From the NCBI GenBank assembly GCA_030280995.1, contig JASXTE010000017.1, positions 5,718,501-5,782,500 on the forward strand: a stretch of DNA of 64,000 nt. The letters are read 5' to 3'. Of this stretch, positions 33,310 through 45,988 are shown piece after piece (the first letter of the stretch is position 1; the number at the start of each line of letters is the position of its first letter). Source of the DNA: Hemileia vastatrix (Eukaryota > Basidiomycota > Pucciniomycetes > Pucciniales > Zaghouaniaceae). The translations under genes were made by a program, and so were the position numbers. Under the pieces are notes generated by a model, which was not told the origin of the DNA, did no database searches, and worked only from the letters and a program-made list of their open reading frames with translations.

Positions 33310-34268
33310 ATGTCTATTTCTTCAGAATAACCACTTACTTCTCTATCATCATCCTCTTTATGCTCTTTATCATCATTTTCAAATTCAAATTCATTTCAAT
33401 CATCATCCAAAATATCAAAAAACAATAATGATGATCAAAGTCAGCAGAATAAAAGAAAATTAAAAAAGAAAATTCATGTGAATTGTTTATTTGGATATAT
33501 ATCAAATATCAAGTATTATAAAACTAGAGTGGATGAAAAAAATTATTAATTAAAAAAATTACCAGAAGATTTAATGTAATTAACCAAATCAGGAGAGTAT
33601 GAAATTAAAGCAGTTATCAGTAACTCTTTTAAACCTCAATTTATTTATGAAAATCATTATCTCAATGGTTCAAAAGATGAAAACTTTAATCAAATATCTG
33701 AGCTCATAATAACACTTTATCAAATGGCTTTAGTTTTCTTACCAATAAGGAATACAAATTTGTTGGGTGGTATTATGATTGGATTTGGTTGAAGACCAGG
33801 ATTTTATAAAGGCTATTCTCTTGGTAAGTCTGATAATATATGTTTCATTCTTAAAATAATGTCATTAATTTTATTTCCATAGGCATCTATTCTTTACTTA
33901 AAAATTTATATAAAGATGAAGAAGATGACAATTTTTACTTGTGGGACACCTTACCTCTTTTCAATACTTTTATTGCTCTTTGCCTCAAAAAACTCTGCAA
34001 TAAAGCTTTTGAAAATAATCATCAACTTGCTACCAAACTTGGAATACAAAATTGGTGTGACTCTGAATGGGAAGAAATTAGCAATCAATAGCTTTTATTT
34101 TCAAATGCTATTATTTCTCATTCAGGATTCCATAATAAGATTCATATCCATAGGAATAATGCCAATTATATTACTTTTGGAACTTTCTCATATATAAATC
34201 TGATAATTGGCCAACCAATACCATCTAAAACTAAAATCTAAGGACATGGTTTATATTTTCCAGACCAT
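33310..34268 (+). pseudogene. TET/JBP-like 2OG-Fe(II) oxygenase, copy 2 (decayed, truncated)
   Basis: Homologue of 10808-12210. It starts with a Ser-rich stretch with a stop at codon 7. The core has NTNLLGGIMIGFG (then a stop), KGYSLG at a clean donor (GTAAGT, 33823), an acceptor before 33883, then YLWDTLPLFNTFIA, HSGFHNKIHIHRNN and GHGLYFPDHW, where LTR element E cuts it. The HxD motif reads H-I-H, so the metal-binding Asp is also missing here. There are at least five stops. Where copy 1 has a one-base deletion before the intron, this copy keeps the phase, so the ancestral exon join can be read from it. Confidence 0.6.
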
Positions 34269-35192
34269 TGGGACTATCCAAAGCCTTTTTATAGGCAAGG
34301 GGTTCTCTGAAGCGCCAAAAATGAGTAATTACAAAATAGTAATAAGGTAAAACAAGAATATAATATAATATAACTAAAACATAGATATTGAGAGAAAAAC
34401 ATGAAACAACTAATTAAACCCATGAGTAAGAGACTAATTTTCCCACCATTGTTTCCCAAATCAGTTAATTAAAATAATGAGTAACTAAATAAGTCTGAAA
34501 CATAATAACTGTGAGTAAAATAATCCAAAACAGGTTTTACAATGTTTTGCTAAGGGTTTTAATTGAAACAAATAGAATATTTTGAGGCAACAGTTTTTAT
34601 AATTAATTTAATTCAATTGTAAAGGAAAATTAATCATTTGTTTTAACTATTTTAGTAACTTAATAATTAATTCAGTTTGAACAAGTAATTAATTTAATCA
34701 TATTGTTAATTCAAAGTGAGGAGTTTAATATTATTATCCTAAATAAGTAGCTTAATTTATTTAATAATTTCCTGACACAATTAAGGGTTAAAAAAAGCGC
34801 CCAGTAGTATTGTTTAATAAGATATGTAAGGCTTTATTTAATATATGAATTTAATTAATAAATTTAATTAAATTATAAGTTAATTTTACACTTATAATCA
34901 TAATATATATTTATAATTAATTAACTATTAATTTATTTTTATTAAATACATAAAATGTGCCATAATTTTTAGAATATAGAATATATCATGCTTAATTTAA
35001 ATGTATAAATAAATTATATAACAATAAAATTAATATAATCCTTATTTTATTTATATTTAATAAGATACTTATATAATTTTATTATTCAATAAAATATTAA
35101 TTTATGTACATAAAATTCATATTTTTACGCCCTCTTTTGGTTCCAGTAAATTACATAAAATTTACTGGGATCCTGATATAGCCTGGCTGACA
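34269..35192 (-). repeat. 3' LTR of element E
   Basis: Bounded by TG and CA. It begins exactly where homology between the two TET-like pseudogenes stops. There is no second copy in the window to compare. Confidence 0.6.
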
Positions 35193-35281
35193 CTCCCTCA
35201 CTCTAAAAATACAATACAAAAATGTTAAGATTTTTTCTTTTTATAATTTTTTAACAGAGTAGGTAGATTTTATATTTCTTT

Positions 35282-38200
35282 TCAAGGTATCCATGCATCA
35301 TGTTCAGAAGATTTGTTCTTATATCTCAATTCATATTCAATACCTCTTTCAGAAGTGATAATTCTATCATTGAGGATTTTATCAATCTCTGCAGTCTCTG
35401 TGACTTCCTGAGGGTTTTTCTTAGGTCTTCCCCTTCTTTTGGGAAATATGTCACTGTTGGAAGTATAAGGCTTTAGCAAAGAAATAGGGAAAAACAGGAT
35501 GTTTCCTATCATATGGAGAATACAATACAATATCCACTGCATTATCTCCAACCATTCTCTTAACAACAAATGGTCCCACAAAAAGATCTTTTAATTTTTT
35601 GCTTCCTTGTAGATTGAAATGGAAAGTAGATATCAACACTTCATCACCCTTTTTAAATGTGTATTCTTTATGCTATTCATCCCATCTTTTCTTTTCATAT
35701 TCAAATGCCTTATCAATACAGCTTGAGCATGTTTTCTGCATAGATGTTGCATTTGCATAAAAGATTTTACACCAGGATGCAGTTCCAACTTGGGTAGTTT
35801 ATTATTGAAAATTTGAGCGGAAGTGTTTGAGACATAACCTAACCAAAGCTCAAAAGACATTTTCTCAGTGACAGAATGAACAGTGCTATTATATGCAAAT
35901 TCAAGACCAGACAATAGAGTGACCCAGTCATGAGTAAATCTGTCATTGTCTATATATTATAATTCAAAGGAAAAATACCTTCTAATAATATCTTTCAAGG
36001 TTTGAATCATTCTTTCAGCTAGACCATCAGTCTGAGGATGGTGAGCTGTAGACAATTTTAACTCACAGCCACAAATATCCATCAAAGATTTCCAAAATTC
36101 AGATGTAAATTTTGGGTCTCTATCAGAGATAATGGCTTTTAGAAATCCAACAATATTAAACATGTAAGACCACCATAAGAAAGCTAATTCTCTTCTTGAT
36201 TCATCTTTGTGGGTGGGAATAAATTTTCACATTTTGGTGAATCTATCCACTATTACCCAACAAGAGTTATAACTGTCCTTACCTGCTACAGGAAGACCCG
36301 TGACAAAATCCATGTTAATGATTTGCCAAGGAGAATTAGGTGCTTCAATATGTTGCAAAAACCCTGCTCTTTTACCTGTCAATCTTTTAGATTTTTGATA
36401 AGAATCACAAGATTCAACATATAATTTAGTGTCTTCAGACATATTATCCCACCAAGCAGTGTTTTTAATTCTGATAATGGTTTTCTCAAGATAAAAATGT
36501 CTTGCTAATATGTCATCAAGGAAAATTTTTAAGATGGTTTCTCTCATGGAAGGAGGAATAACAATGACATTGGTCAGTTTTCTCCGGTAATAAATATAAC
36601 CATCTTCAATTGAAAATTTTCCCTTACTCAAATCACTCTGGTACTTTGTAGGAAGGGTTTTTATCAATGCTTGAATAGAAGCATTCTTTGGATCATTCAA
36701 GATTGTAACCAATTTATTTAAATCAGAATCTTGATCATATGAATCCAGAATTAATTGTAAAAGTTCTTCTTCCATATCAACTATATATATACCATGTATA
36801 TGAACAGTATCACCTTCAGGCACATAGGTAGGATTGGAGTCATTATTTTGCAGAGGCAACCTTGATAGCATATAAAAATGGGAGTGAACATTTCCAGCTC
36901 TATGGATAATTGTCATTCTTCCTCTGTACTCCTAAACAGCAAGTTTCCACCTAAACATATGTCTATTTGGTGTCTTTAGGTTCAAGAGGGATTTGACAGC
37001 ACTACAGTCAGATTCCAATTCAAATAACTGGTCATCTAGGTAATAGTGAAGTTTCTCAAGAGTCCAAACAACTGCTAAACACTCCAATTGAGTGGCACCA
37101 TATTTCAATTCACTATTTCTCAAGGTTCTTGAAATATAACAAATTACAACTTCTGAGGATTTATCATTAATAATTTGTTTTTGCTGAAGGGCAGCACCCA
37201 GTCCAACAAAGCTAGAATCTGTGTAAAGGACAAAAGGTTTGTTGAAATCTGGAAGAGCCAAGATAGGGGCTGTCATTAAACAATTTTTCAATGTATCAAA
37301 AGCTTTTTGACAGTAATTATTCCAGATAAAGGCAACATCTTTTCTGGTCAGTTTGGTAAGAGGTAAGGCTATGACCTGATAATTTTTAATATATTTTCTA
37401 TAATAGCCCCAAATACCCAAAAAACTTTGGATTTTTCTTACAGAAGTTGGTGCTTTTACATTTTGAATTGCAGCAACTTTATTCTGGTCTACACAAATCT
37501 GCAAGCATGACACAACATAGCCAAGGAATTTAAAGGATTGAAAACTTAACTTACACTTTTTCAAGGACAAGTTCATACTAATATCATCCATGTTTTGGAA
37601 AACTCTATTTAAGTGAATCATATGTTCATAAAAAGTTTTAGAAAAAATTATAATTTCATCAATATACACCATGAGCCATCCTTCAATTTTCTCCTGATAG
37701 AAAGTGTTATCCATTACTTTCTGAAAAACTGAAGGTGCATTTTTACAGCCAAATTGCATCCTAACATACTTATATATTCCCATATGAGTAGCAATAAGCA
37801 AGAAATTCTGTGAATTTGTCTCAACAGGTATTTGATGATAGCCTTTATTACCATCCAGACAACTAATAAGTTTTGCACCTTGAAAGGTAGCATGGATTGA
37901 ATTAATTCTAGGTAAAGGATAAATATCATCAACAGTATAAGTGTTAAATGCTCTATAATCCCCACATAATCTAGCCTAATCTTTTTCATAAGAAATCAAA
38001 ACTTGGGAGATAACACAATATTTTGGGGTGACACCCACCTTCTCAAAGATATTCATTTTCAATAAGGTGGAAATATTATCCTCAATATCCTTTCTCTTTG
38101 TTGGAGAAGCAGGATATGGTTTTTTCTTAAGACTAGGAGGAATATCATTCAAATTACAGGATAAAGTAATTTTAATTTCATAATTAACAACTCCTAAGAC

Positions 38201-38310
38201 ATGAGAATCATGAGCAAAAGCCATATTGAAAAATGTATTTAAGGCTACTATTGAATTGTTTTGATCAACTGTTAATTGATCACCAAATGAAACTGTTTCA
38301 TTCTCAGACA
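35282..38310 (-). pseudogene. Pol of element E: RT, RNase H, integrase, chromodomain-like tail
   Basis: On the minus strand: RT entry (38310-37976), RT and RNase H (37801-36932), integrase zinc region and catalytic core (36916-35957, with SDRDPKFTSEFW and HPQTDGLAERM), post-integrase region (35914-35633) and chromodomain-like tail (35581-35282, AEIDKILNDR). The RT active site reads YIDE instead of YIDD. Frameshifts separate the blocks. Element F is the intact relative for comparison. Confidence 0.8.
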
Positions 38311-38315
38311 ATAAT

Positions 38316-39492
38316 TGTCAGCCTAAATATCCTTAGGACTGAGTATTTCTTATGCTTAAAATAAGATAACCTTAATTAGATTAAGCTTATATCTTAAAAA
38401 TAAGGTTAAAATAATAATATATATTATTTTATTATATATATATATAATTATTATTCTATTATATAATTTATAATAGTTTAAATAGCTTATCCATGGCCTA
38501 ATAATACTTATTAAGGTGTTAATGGAGTCATAATATACTTATCTTAAGTGATATGAAGTAATTATTGACATACATAAGCTTATATGTATACATAAACCTC
38601 ATATTCAGTGAAATATGCAGTATATTATGTATATTTAGGTATATAAGTGGGTTTTAGCCCCTTAATAGCCTATAACCTTTGTTTTTCTGCTTATTTTAGG
38701 TCATATGGACGAAATCAGTGGACTCACAACGCCTACAGAAGCATAGACACCTATATCAGGCGCATACACCCAGTTTGGACAACTAAAATTACTTCCTTGG
38801 ATGGTTATTCACGGATTTATGGGTTGGAAATATGTTTTTGGGTTAATGTGGATGCTTGGGGATGTTATTGGGGGCTTGGACATTTTATTTGTTTCCTTTA
38901 TATGCTTTTAGTTTCATTAAATCTCTTTTTGATCTTTTATTTTACCTGTTTCTTTATGGTATCCGCTTTTATCTGGGTTTTCTAATTATGGTATGGCTCT
39001 GTGTTATTATTAATAGTGATGGAGGGTCCTTACTGGAGGTCTGGGTGTTGAAACTGCTTGAAGTGGACGCCATGGGGAGGTGATGGGCCCTCACAGTGCT
39101 GTAATTGCCGGGGATAGCAGTGACATCATCTGGATTGAAGGTCTGTGCACTCCAGTGGATTTGGGTATAAGTAAGGAGGGATTTTGACGGTTTATAATCA
39201 TCATTCAATTACTACACTTCAAACAAACACTACACTACAATTATTCACATTCAGAAATATATTATAAAGCCCTTATAAATTGATATTATCTTTATAAAAG
39301 CTATAACTATATTTTATTCTTCTATTTTCCACCACTAGCACGCATTTAAATCCAAGTATTGTGAGTTTAATTTGAGTATAACTATTCTATTAGTCTTCCC
39401 CTGAGGTTTAATCACTAAATCATTTATTAATAAGTAGTAGGACCATAAAATAACACTATTATATCATACTTATATACTAGACTGTACTGACA
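38316..39492 (+). repeat. 5' LTR of element F
   Basis: TGTCAGCCTAAATATCC to GACTGTACTGACA, 1177 bp, the same as the 3' LTR by eye. Promoter and polyadenylation functions are expected here but no single motif was decisive. Short frames within it recur in both LTRs and are not taken as genes. Confidence 0.92.
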
Positions 39493-39893
39493 ATTGGGGG
39501 TCTTTCCTTATATTTTACTTATTATTTAGTATAAGCCTTGGGACGTGATTTTTACCTTAGTACAACTCAAAATTAACCAAATATTTGGGTCTGCTGCATA
39601 TTAGTGGGTCATCATAACTCATTGATTGCGGAAAAGAACCCTTATAATAATTGTACTAATTTTTTATCATAAAAATTAGATATTTACAGTAGTAACTGTA
39701 CCCAATATAAACCCAATTTCACTTGGTATTTGGACACCAATATAACACCCAATTAAATTGGTATTTGGCTAAAGCTTGGTAAGCTAATTATTCACCCTTA
39801 TAGAGGTCTAGTTAAACTTATTATTATATTTTTAACAGATTTTTTCGAATTTTTCTTACATTTTATTTAAATAAATAAAGATATAAATTCAGG

Positions 39894-39958
39894 GTAAGCT
39901 CCATTGCTTTTTTATTAGTAATATAATTGCTAATATTATTTGTCTACTAATTCCACAG
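39894..39958 (+). other. Predicted leader intron of element F
   Basis: Donor GG|GTAAGC at 39894 and acceptor TTCCACAG at 39958, with branch-like CTACTAAT about 14 bases upstream of the acceptor. Length 65 nt, typical for fungi. It lies 45 bases ahead of the first ATG (40004). Confidence 0.5.
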
Positions 39959-40003
39959 AGTTTTTTCCTTTTGTAGACGTAAAATATTGTTATTCTGAAC
40001 AAT

Positions 40004-40549
40004 ATGAGTGCTCCTCAGGATAGTGTAAGTGAACAGCCTGCTTATAATACCAGGTCTAAAGCTAATAAAAACTTTCCAGGACATCACCATGGAGGGACAA
40101 CAGTACCCCCAACCAGAAAGCATGAGTATAGAGGAAAAGGACGCCCTCTTAAAAAAGATAACTATCAAAAAGACGTCTCCTCCTCTTCAGGATCAACTGT
40201 CCCACCTGGCCAAACAGGTTCTGAAGCTAGAGGAATCAAAATCTCTCATGTTCAAAGAAGTAGAGCAGTTGCAAAACAATTGCAAGGTAGGATTTCAGCA
40301 GATGAATCAGGCAATGGCAGAATTAAAGGGAGGCCTGCCCAGTCAATCAAATCAGCAACCCCCTACCCAAGGAGGGTCCACTCACTCCCAGGAGAAAATC
40401 CTGGTAGACAAATGGAAATGGGACTGGTTTCACCAACAGTGGACAAGCCACAGTTGCAACAGGGATCCACCCCCTCATCTGACTTCCTCAGCTCACCCTT
40501 ACAAGGGAAAAAGCGCCAAAAATCAGGCCTGGCAACCATCCCTTGGTAA
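40004..40549 (+). CDS. Element F overlapping frame a (181 aa, basic)
   Basis: First ATG after the leader (40004), ending TGGTAA at 40549. Very rich in Ser, Pro, Gly, Lys and Arg, with an N-terminal YNTRSKANKN stretch. No known domain. It is read in a different phase from frame b, which covers most of the same bases, and from Gag-Pol. The Gag-like frame of element C begins with a similar basic Ser-rich stretch, so this frame may be the counterpart of that N-terminus. If the 52-nt intron is removed, frame a stops at once (TGG TAA), so the product is the same length either way. Confidence 0.5.
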   Translation: MSAPQDSVSEQPAYNTRSKANKNFPGHHHGGTTVPPTRKHEYRGKGRPLKKDNYQKDVSSSSGSTVPPGQTGSEARGIKISHVQRSRAVAKQLQGRISADESGNGRIKGRPAQSIKSATPYPRRVHSLPGENPGRQMEMGLVSPTVDKPQLQQGSTPSSDFLSSPLQGKKRQKSGLATIPW

Positions 40550-43500
40550 GTAACTTACCCCCTCAGATTAAACATAATACTGATAATTACAATATAGGTA
40601 ATTCTATTGATGTTAAATCTGTACAAAAAATAGAGGAGGATTTAAGAAATTTGGGTTTTAGAGTAGATACACCTGACTTGTCTTTTATCCATAATAACAG
40701 TACTATATACAATGATAATACAGTTAATCCTCAGTTGCAACCACCTACTAGTGAGATGAGTAGTTCACAGGAGAGTGAGAGAATTGAAAAGGAGGACATG
40801 GAATATTTTAACAATAATCCAACTGTCCATAGAATTGTTTCAGCATTGTGGAATAGAATGACTGATTGTGAGGAACAGACAGTTAAGCTCACTAGTGATA
40901 CAATTTCATCCTTAACATTGAACATTTCTCAATTAGCAACACGTAATAAAGAATTAGAGAAAGAACATTTGTCTCTAACTCTTAAATATGATTCATTAAG
41001 TAATAAATATAATGACCTTTCAAACAAATTTTGTGAGTTAGAAAAATTATATGAAACACACTTATTAAAAACTGAATCAAGAACAAAGTTATCTTTTGCA
41101 CAGACAAATCAAAGTGTCTCTGAGCTGCTACAAAGATTAACTAAAGTTGAGATTGAAACTGCCAATCTACTAATGAACCAGGATAATCATAAGTATAATC
41201 AATATAATAATAATCCTTTCATTGGCAAAAGTGAATCTCATTCCTTCCCTGTACCACCACAATTAAAACCATCTGGTGGTAGTGTCAAATCTGAAAATGT
41301 AAGTCACAAATCCGTGCAGGAAGAAATACAAGACCATTTATCAAAAGTAAATGAGTTGTTGAATTTACCTAAGATTAGTGAGATAAAATCCAATCAGAAG
41401 AACTGGCCTAAGATAGATCAGTACCCAACTTATGATGGGGAAGCCAGCTCTGATTGGCAACATTTTATTCAAAGAATTGACAACTTGAAATTCTCATATA
41501 AGTTACCAGATGAAGAGATAACATCAAAATTAATTTCTTTATTTAAGGATGTTGCTTTATTATGGTTTGAAGCTGTCTTAAGTGAGGGTAGAGACTACTC
41601 TTGGGCTGAATGGAAACAACTTATTGAAAAACAATTTGGAGGTTCTAAATTCAGGCTTACTCAGCAGAGACTGTATGAGAAAACTAGGTATAATCCGTTG
41701 AATGGTGACAAACCTATGGTATTTTTAATGACTTTAAACAAAATCTTAAAAGCCATTGAGCCTCATATGGATTTTCACTTATGGAAAGATAAGATAATTT
41801 ACAAATTACCTATATCTGTCAGAGACATTGTTGTAGCTAGAACATTAAATGTTACTGAATATTCTGACTTTATTAATATTTGCAATGAAATATTATTAAA
41901 CCATAAGTATGAATCAAGGTATTCCACTTATAAACAAAATGTTGAACCTGTAAAAACTCAGAATTCAAAAACACTTCAGGAGAAGCAGAAAAAACCTACT
42001 GCACCTGTAGTACCTAAAAAGTATGAAACAAATACTTGTTATAAGTGTAACAAACCTTGGGTAAAAGGTCACAAATGTGAGAAAAACATAAATATTGTTG
42101 AAAATCAACGTGAATCTGAAACTGAAACTGAAAAAAGTAAAGAATCAAGTGATTATGACAGCAATATCTCATATAGTGATGAAAATGAAGTCTGTATGTT
42201 GGAAGATGATTTGTCCATCTTTGAAAATCCAATATTAAATATGGACTCAAATGAATCTTTAATGAATTTTGAGGATGCTGAAATCATTAAGGATATACAA
42301 GCTGATAACTTTAAAATGACACCTATCACGGTTCCAGCTATCATTTCTGGTGAAAATGTTAATATAGTATTGGACACAGGAGCTGCTGGTTCAGTTGTTT
42401 CCACTAATACATTACAGAAAATTGATAGTGAATATAAGGTTAAGCTTGAACCACTTCAGAATAAAAATTGGAGAGGTTTTGGATCAGTACTACACCCCAT
42501 TGGTAAATACAAAGCTGCTGTTTTCTTTAAACACCAACATGGTTATGTAAGGGTAACTTGTGACTTTGTAGTAATGGATAATACAAATTGTAGTAACTGT
42601 TTTATCATTGGAAATGATATTCTGACTAAATTTGGTGTAAAATTAGACCCTGCTAATAACAATTTTACAATTGGCATGAATGGAAAAAGGAAATTTAAAA
42701 TAAATTCTTTTAACACAGTCTTACACATTGAGTCAGTAACAAATTCCCCGTCTAAAGGAAGAGAATCCAATGAGATGGAACTTCTGGAAACAGAAATTTC
42801 AAAAGCATCATTTGGCACTCAGATAAGTAAAACTGAGAAAGATAATATTTTGGAATTAATTAAAGCTTTTCCAATGGCTTTTGCACATGGTACAAATGAA
42901 CTTGGCCTTGTAAAAGATCATGAAATGAAAATTAGTTTAACCTGTGACATGGATAATATTCCTGCTAGTCTTAAAAAGAAACCTTATCCTGCTTCACCAA
43001 TGAAGAGGAAAGACATAGAGGATAATATTAAGATGTTATTAAAGATGAACATTCTTGAGAAGGTTGAAACTACACCAAAATATTGTGTAATATCACCAGT
43101 GCTGATTTCTTATGAACAAGATAAAGCAAGACTGTGCGGTGATTATAGAGCATTAAATACATTTACAGTAGATGATATTTATCCCTTGCCAAGGATTGCC
43201 TCTATACATGCTACCCTTAAAGGTGCTAAATATATAAGTTGCCTGGATGGAAATAAAGGGTACCATCAAATTCCTGTTGAAAAGAATTCACAGAACTTTT
43301 TGTTGATAACAACACACATGGGAATTTATAAGTATGTCAGAATGCCATTTGGACCAAAGAATGCTCCATCAGTATTTCAAAAGTTAATGGATATAACATT
43401 CCATAATGAAATGATTGAGGGATGGTTAATGGTATACATTGATGACATCATAGTGTTCTCTAAAACTTTTGATGAACACTTAATCCATTTAAGGAAAGTA

Positions 43501-45870
43501 TTTCAGAAAATGGATGAAATAAAAATGACCCTTGCATTGAAAAAATGTAAATTTGGGTTTGAATCTTTAAAAGTGCTTGGTCATATTGTATCTGGCTTAC
43601 AAATATGTGTAGACCAAAATAAAGTGGCTGCAATAAAGAATATTGGCATTCCTCAAAATGTGAAGGATGTACAATCTTTTCTTGGAATGTGTGGTTATTA
43701 TAGACAATATATAAAAAACTACCAATCAATTGCTGCACCACTGACCACACTGATAAAGAAATCAGAAGCTTTCATTTGGAATAATGAAAGACAACAAGCT
43801 TTTAATAAGTTGAAAGAATGTTTAATGACAGCTCCAATCTTGGGATTACCAGATTTCCAATTACCTTTTGTATTATATACAGATGCAAGTTTTATTGGAC
43901 TGGGTGCTGCTTTGCATCAAAAACAATTTATTGAAGGTAAAATGTCAGAAGTAGTAATTTGCTATATTTCACGTACTCTGAGAAGTAGTGAATTAAAATA
44001 TGGTGCTACTCAACTTGAATGTTTGGCAGTAGTATGGGCTCTTGAAAAGCTACATTATTACCTTGAAGACCAAAAATTTGAGTTAATAACTGACTGTAGT
44101 GCAGTTAAGTCACTCTTAAACATGAAAACTCCTAATAGACACATGTTCAGATGGCAATTAGCTGTACAAGAATACAGAGGACGGATGACTATTACACATA
44201 GAGCAGGAAACTTGCACTCTAATGTAGATCTGTTATCTAGAGTACCTCTGCCTAATAATGATGATAATCCTGCTTATGTTCCTGAATCAGAGATTATTAA
44301 CATTTATGGCATTTATATTGTAGATCTTGAGGATGAATTTATGCAATCAATTCTTGATAATTATAATTCAGATCCAGACTTAAGTAAATTAACTACAATA
44401 TTAAATGATCCATCTAATGCTTCAATGAATGTTTTAATAAAAACATTACCAGATAAATATAAAGAGGCATTAGAGAAAGGAAAATTTTCCATTGAGGATG
44501 GTTTTATATATTACAGGAAAAAATTAAGTAATGTAATTGTAATTCCCCCTTCAATGAAGGAGTTAATGTTAAGTATATGTCATGATGATATATTAGCAGG
44601 TCATTTTGACTACCATAAAACATTAACCAGAGTAAAAAACACAGCTTGGTGGATTAACATGTCTGAGGATGTTCAGAAATATGTTGAAACATGTGATTCT
44701 TGTCAAAAATCTAAAAGATTAACAGGAAAAAGAGCTGGTTTATTACAACAAATTGAGCAACCAAAAGCTCCATGGGAAATCATAAACATGGACTTTGTAA
44801 CAGGTTTGCCAATAGCAGGGCATAAGAGTTATAACTCCTGCTGGGTAATTGTAGATAGATTTACAAAGATGTGTAAATTTATTCCTACCCACAAAGAGGT
44901 TTCTGCAAAGGACTTAGCTTTTTTATGGTGGACACAAATGTTAAATACAGCAGGTTTCCCCAAAGCAATAGTTTCTGACAGAGATCCTAAATTTACTTCT
45001 GAGTTCTGGACGTCACTTATGGATGTTTCAGGGTGTCAATTAAAACTTTCTACAGCACACCATCCACAAACTGATGGGCTAGCAGAAAGAATGATACAAA
45101 CCTTAGAAGATATGATAAGAAGATACTGTGCTTTTGGTCTTAATTTTAAAGACAATGACAAATTCACGCATGATTGGGTAACCCTTATCCCAGGTTTAGA
45201 ATTTGCATACAATAGTACAGTACATTCTGTCACTGGCAAAAAGCCATTTGAGTTATGGTTGGGTTATGTACCTAATACCCCTGCTAAAACTCTTAATAAG
45301 TTACCTAGATTGGATATTCATCCAGGTACTAAATCTTTTCTTCAGATGCAAGAATTATGCAGAAAACATGCTCAAGAATGTATAAATAAGGCTTTTGAGT
45401 ATGAAAAGAAAAGATGGGATAAAGCCCATAAAGAACAAATGTTCAAAGAGGGTGATGAAGTCCTTATTTCAACACTACATTTCAATTTAAATGGTAATGT
45501 TAAATTGAAGGATCCATTCATTGGACCATTTGTAGTTAAAAAGATGGTTGGTAATAATGCTGTTGAGGTTATTCTATATGCACCTTATGATAGAAAACAT
45601 CCAGTATTTCCTATTTCTCTTATAAAACCATACCATTCTAATGATACTGCTCTCTTTCCAAGAAGATCAGGAAGGCATAAAAAGCAACCTGAAGAAATAG
45701 TGGAAAAGGCAGAAATTGAAAAGATACTCAAAAAGAGACACCTTACAAAAGAAAAGGGAGTTGAGTATCTACTAAGATTTAAAAATAAATCAAGTGAATA
45801 TGACCAGTGGATTCCAGAAAATGAAATCTCTGATCTTAAAAATCTCTTGAAAAAATTTAAATCTAAATAA
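40089..45870 (+). CDS. Gag-Pol polyprotein of element F, joined to frame b by a 52-nt intron
   Basis: Proposed exons are 40089-40545 and 40598-45870. Exon 1 starts in a CACCATGG context and has a heptad-like helix (HLAKQVLKLEESKSLMFKEV) and KWKWDWFHQQW. Splicing at CTTG|GTAAGT and ATATAG|GTAATT keeps phase and enters the long frame, which without splicing has no ATG near 40543. Then: Gag coiled coil, capsid-like region, knuckle CYKCNKPWVKGHKC, protease LDTGAAGSVV (Asp codon 42373), RT with YIDD (about 43434), RNase H, integrase with zinc region HDDILAGH...CDSCQ, core residues at MDFVTGLP, SDRDPKF and HPQTDGLAERM, and a C-terminal chromodomain (AEIEKILKKR...SSEYDQWIPE). No stops. The domain order PR-RT-RH-IN marks Ty3. 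The splice is inferred; a start inside the long frame or a frameshift is the alternative. Confidence 0.85.
40546..40597 (+). other. Predicted 52-nt intron between frame b and Gag-Pol
   Basis: Donor GTAAGT (40546-40551), branch-like TACTGATAA (40578-40586), acceptor ATATAG (ends 40597). Removing it joins phase 1 to phase 1 exactly. The short alternative acceptor CCCCCTCAG (40566) would give a stop. Confidence 0.6.
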
Positions 45871-45988
45871 TACTGTTCATTCAGTATATGTATTATAAAA
45901 ATTCTTTTTTATTTTATTATTTCATTCCTTAAGATTAATTAAAATGTCTTAACATTTTTTTTTTATTGTTTTTTTTGGAGTGAGGGAG

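Larger units (their letters stand above)
19342..34268 (+). mobile_element. PIF/Harbinger-type transposon, copy 2, interrupted and truncated
   Basis: The left terminus is the same GGGGGTATCAATGTTCAGGG as in copy 1. A decayed transposase, the Y/R switch (23383-24030), a T-rich leader and the TET-like pseudogene (33310-34268) follow in the same order as in copy 1. Later insertions split it: element A (about 21497-23382), LTR element D with nested C (24315-33034), and LTR element E, which cuts the TET-like gene at 34268. The Myb-like part and the right terminus are not seen in this window. The assignment of the distant pieces to one copy is inferred from order, orientation and clean insertion boundaries. 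Confidence 0.6.

Noticed and set aside
38647..38985. 112-codon frame repeated exactly at 46320-46658
   Set aside because: It lies in both LTRs of element F; repetition reflects LTR identity, not selection, and no motif is seen.
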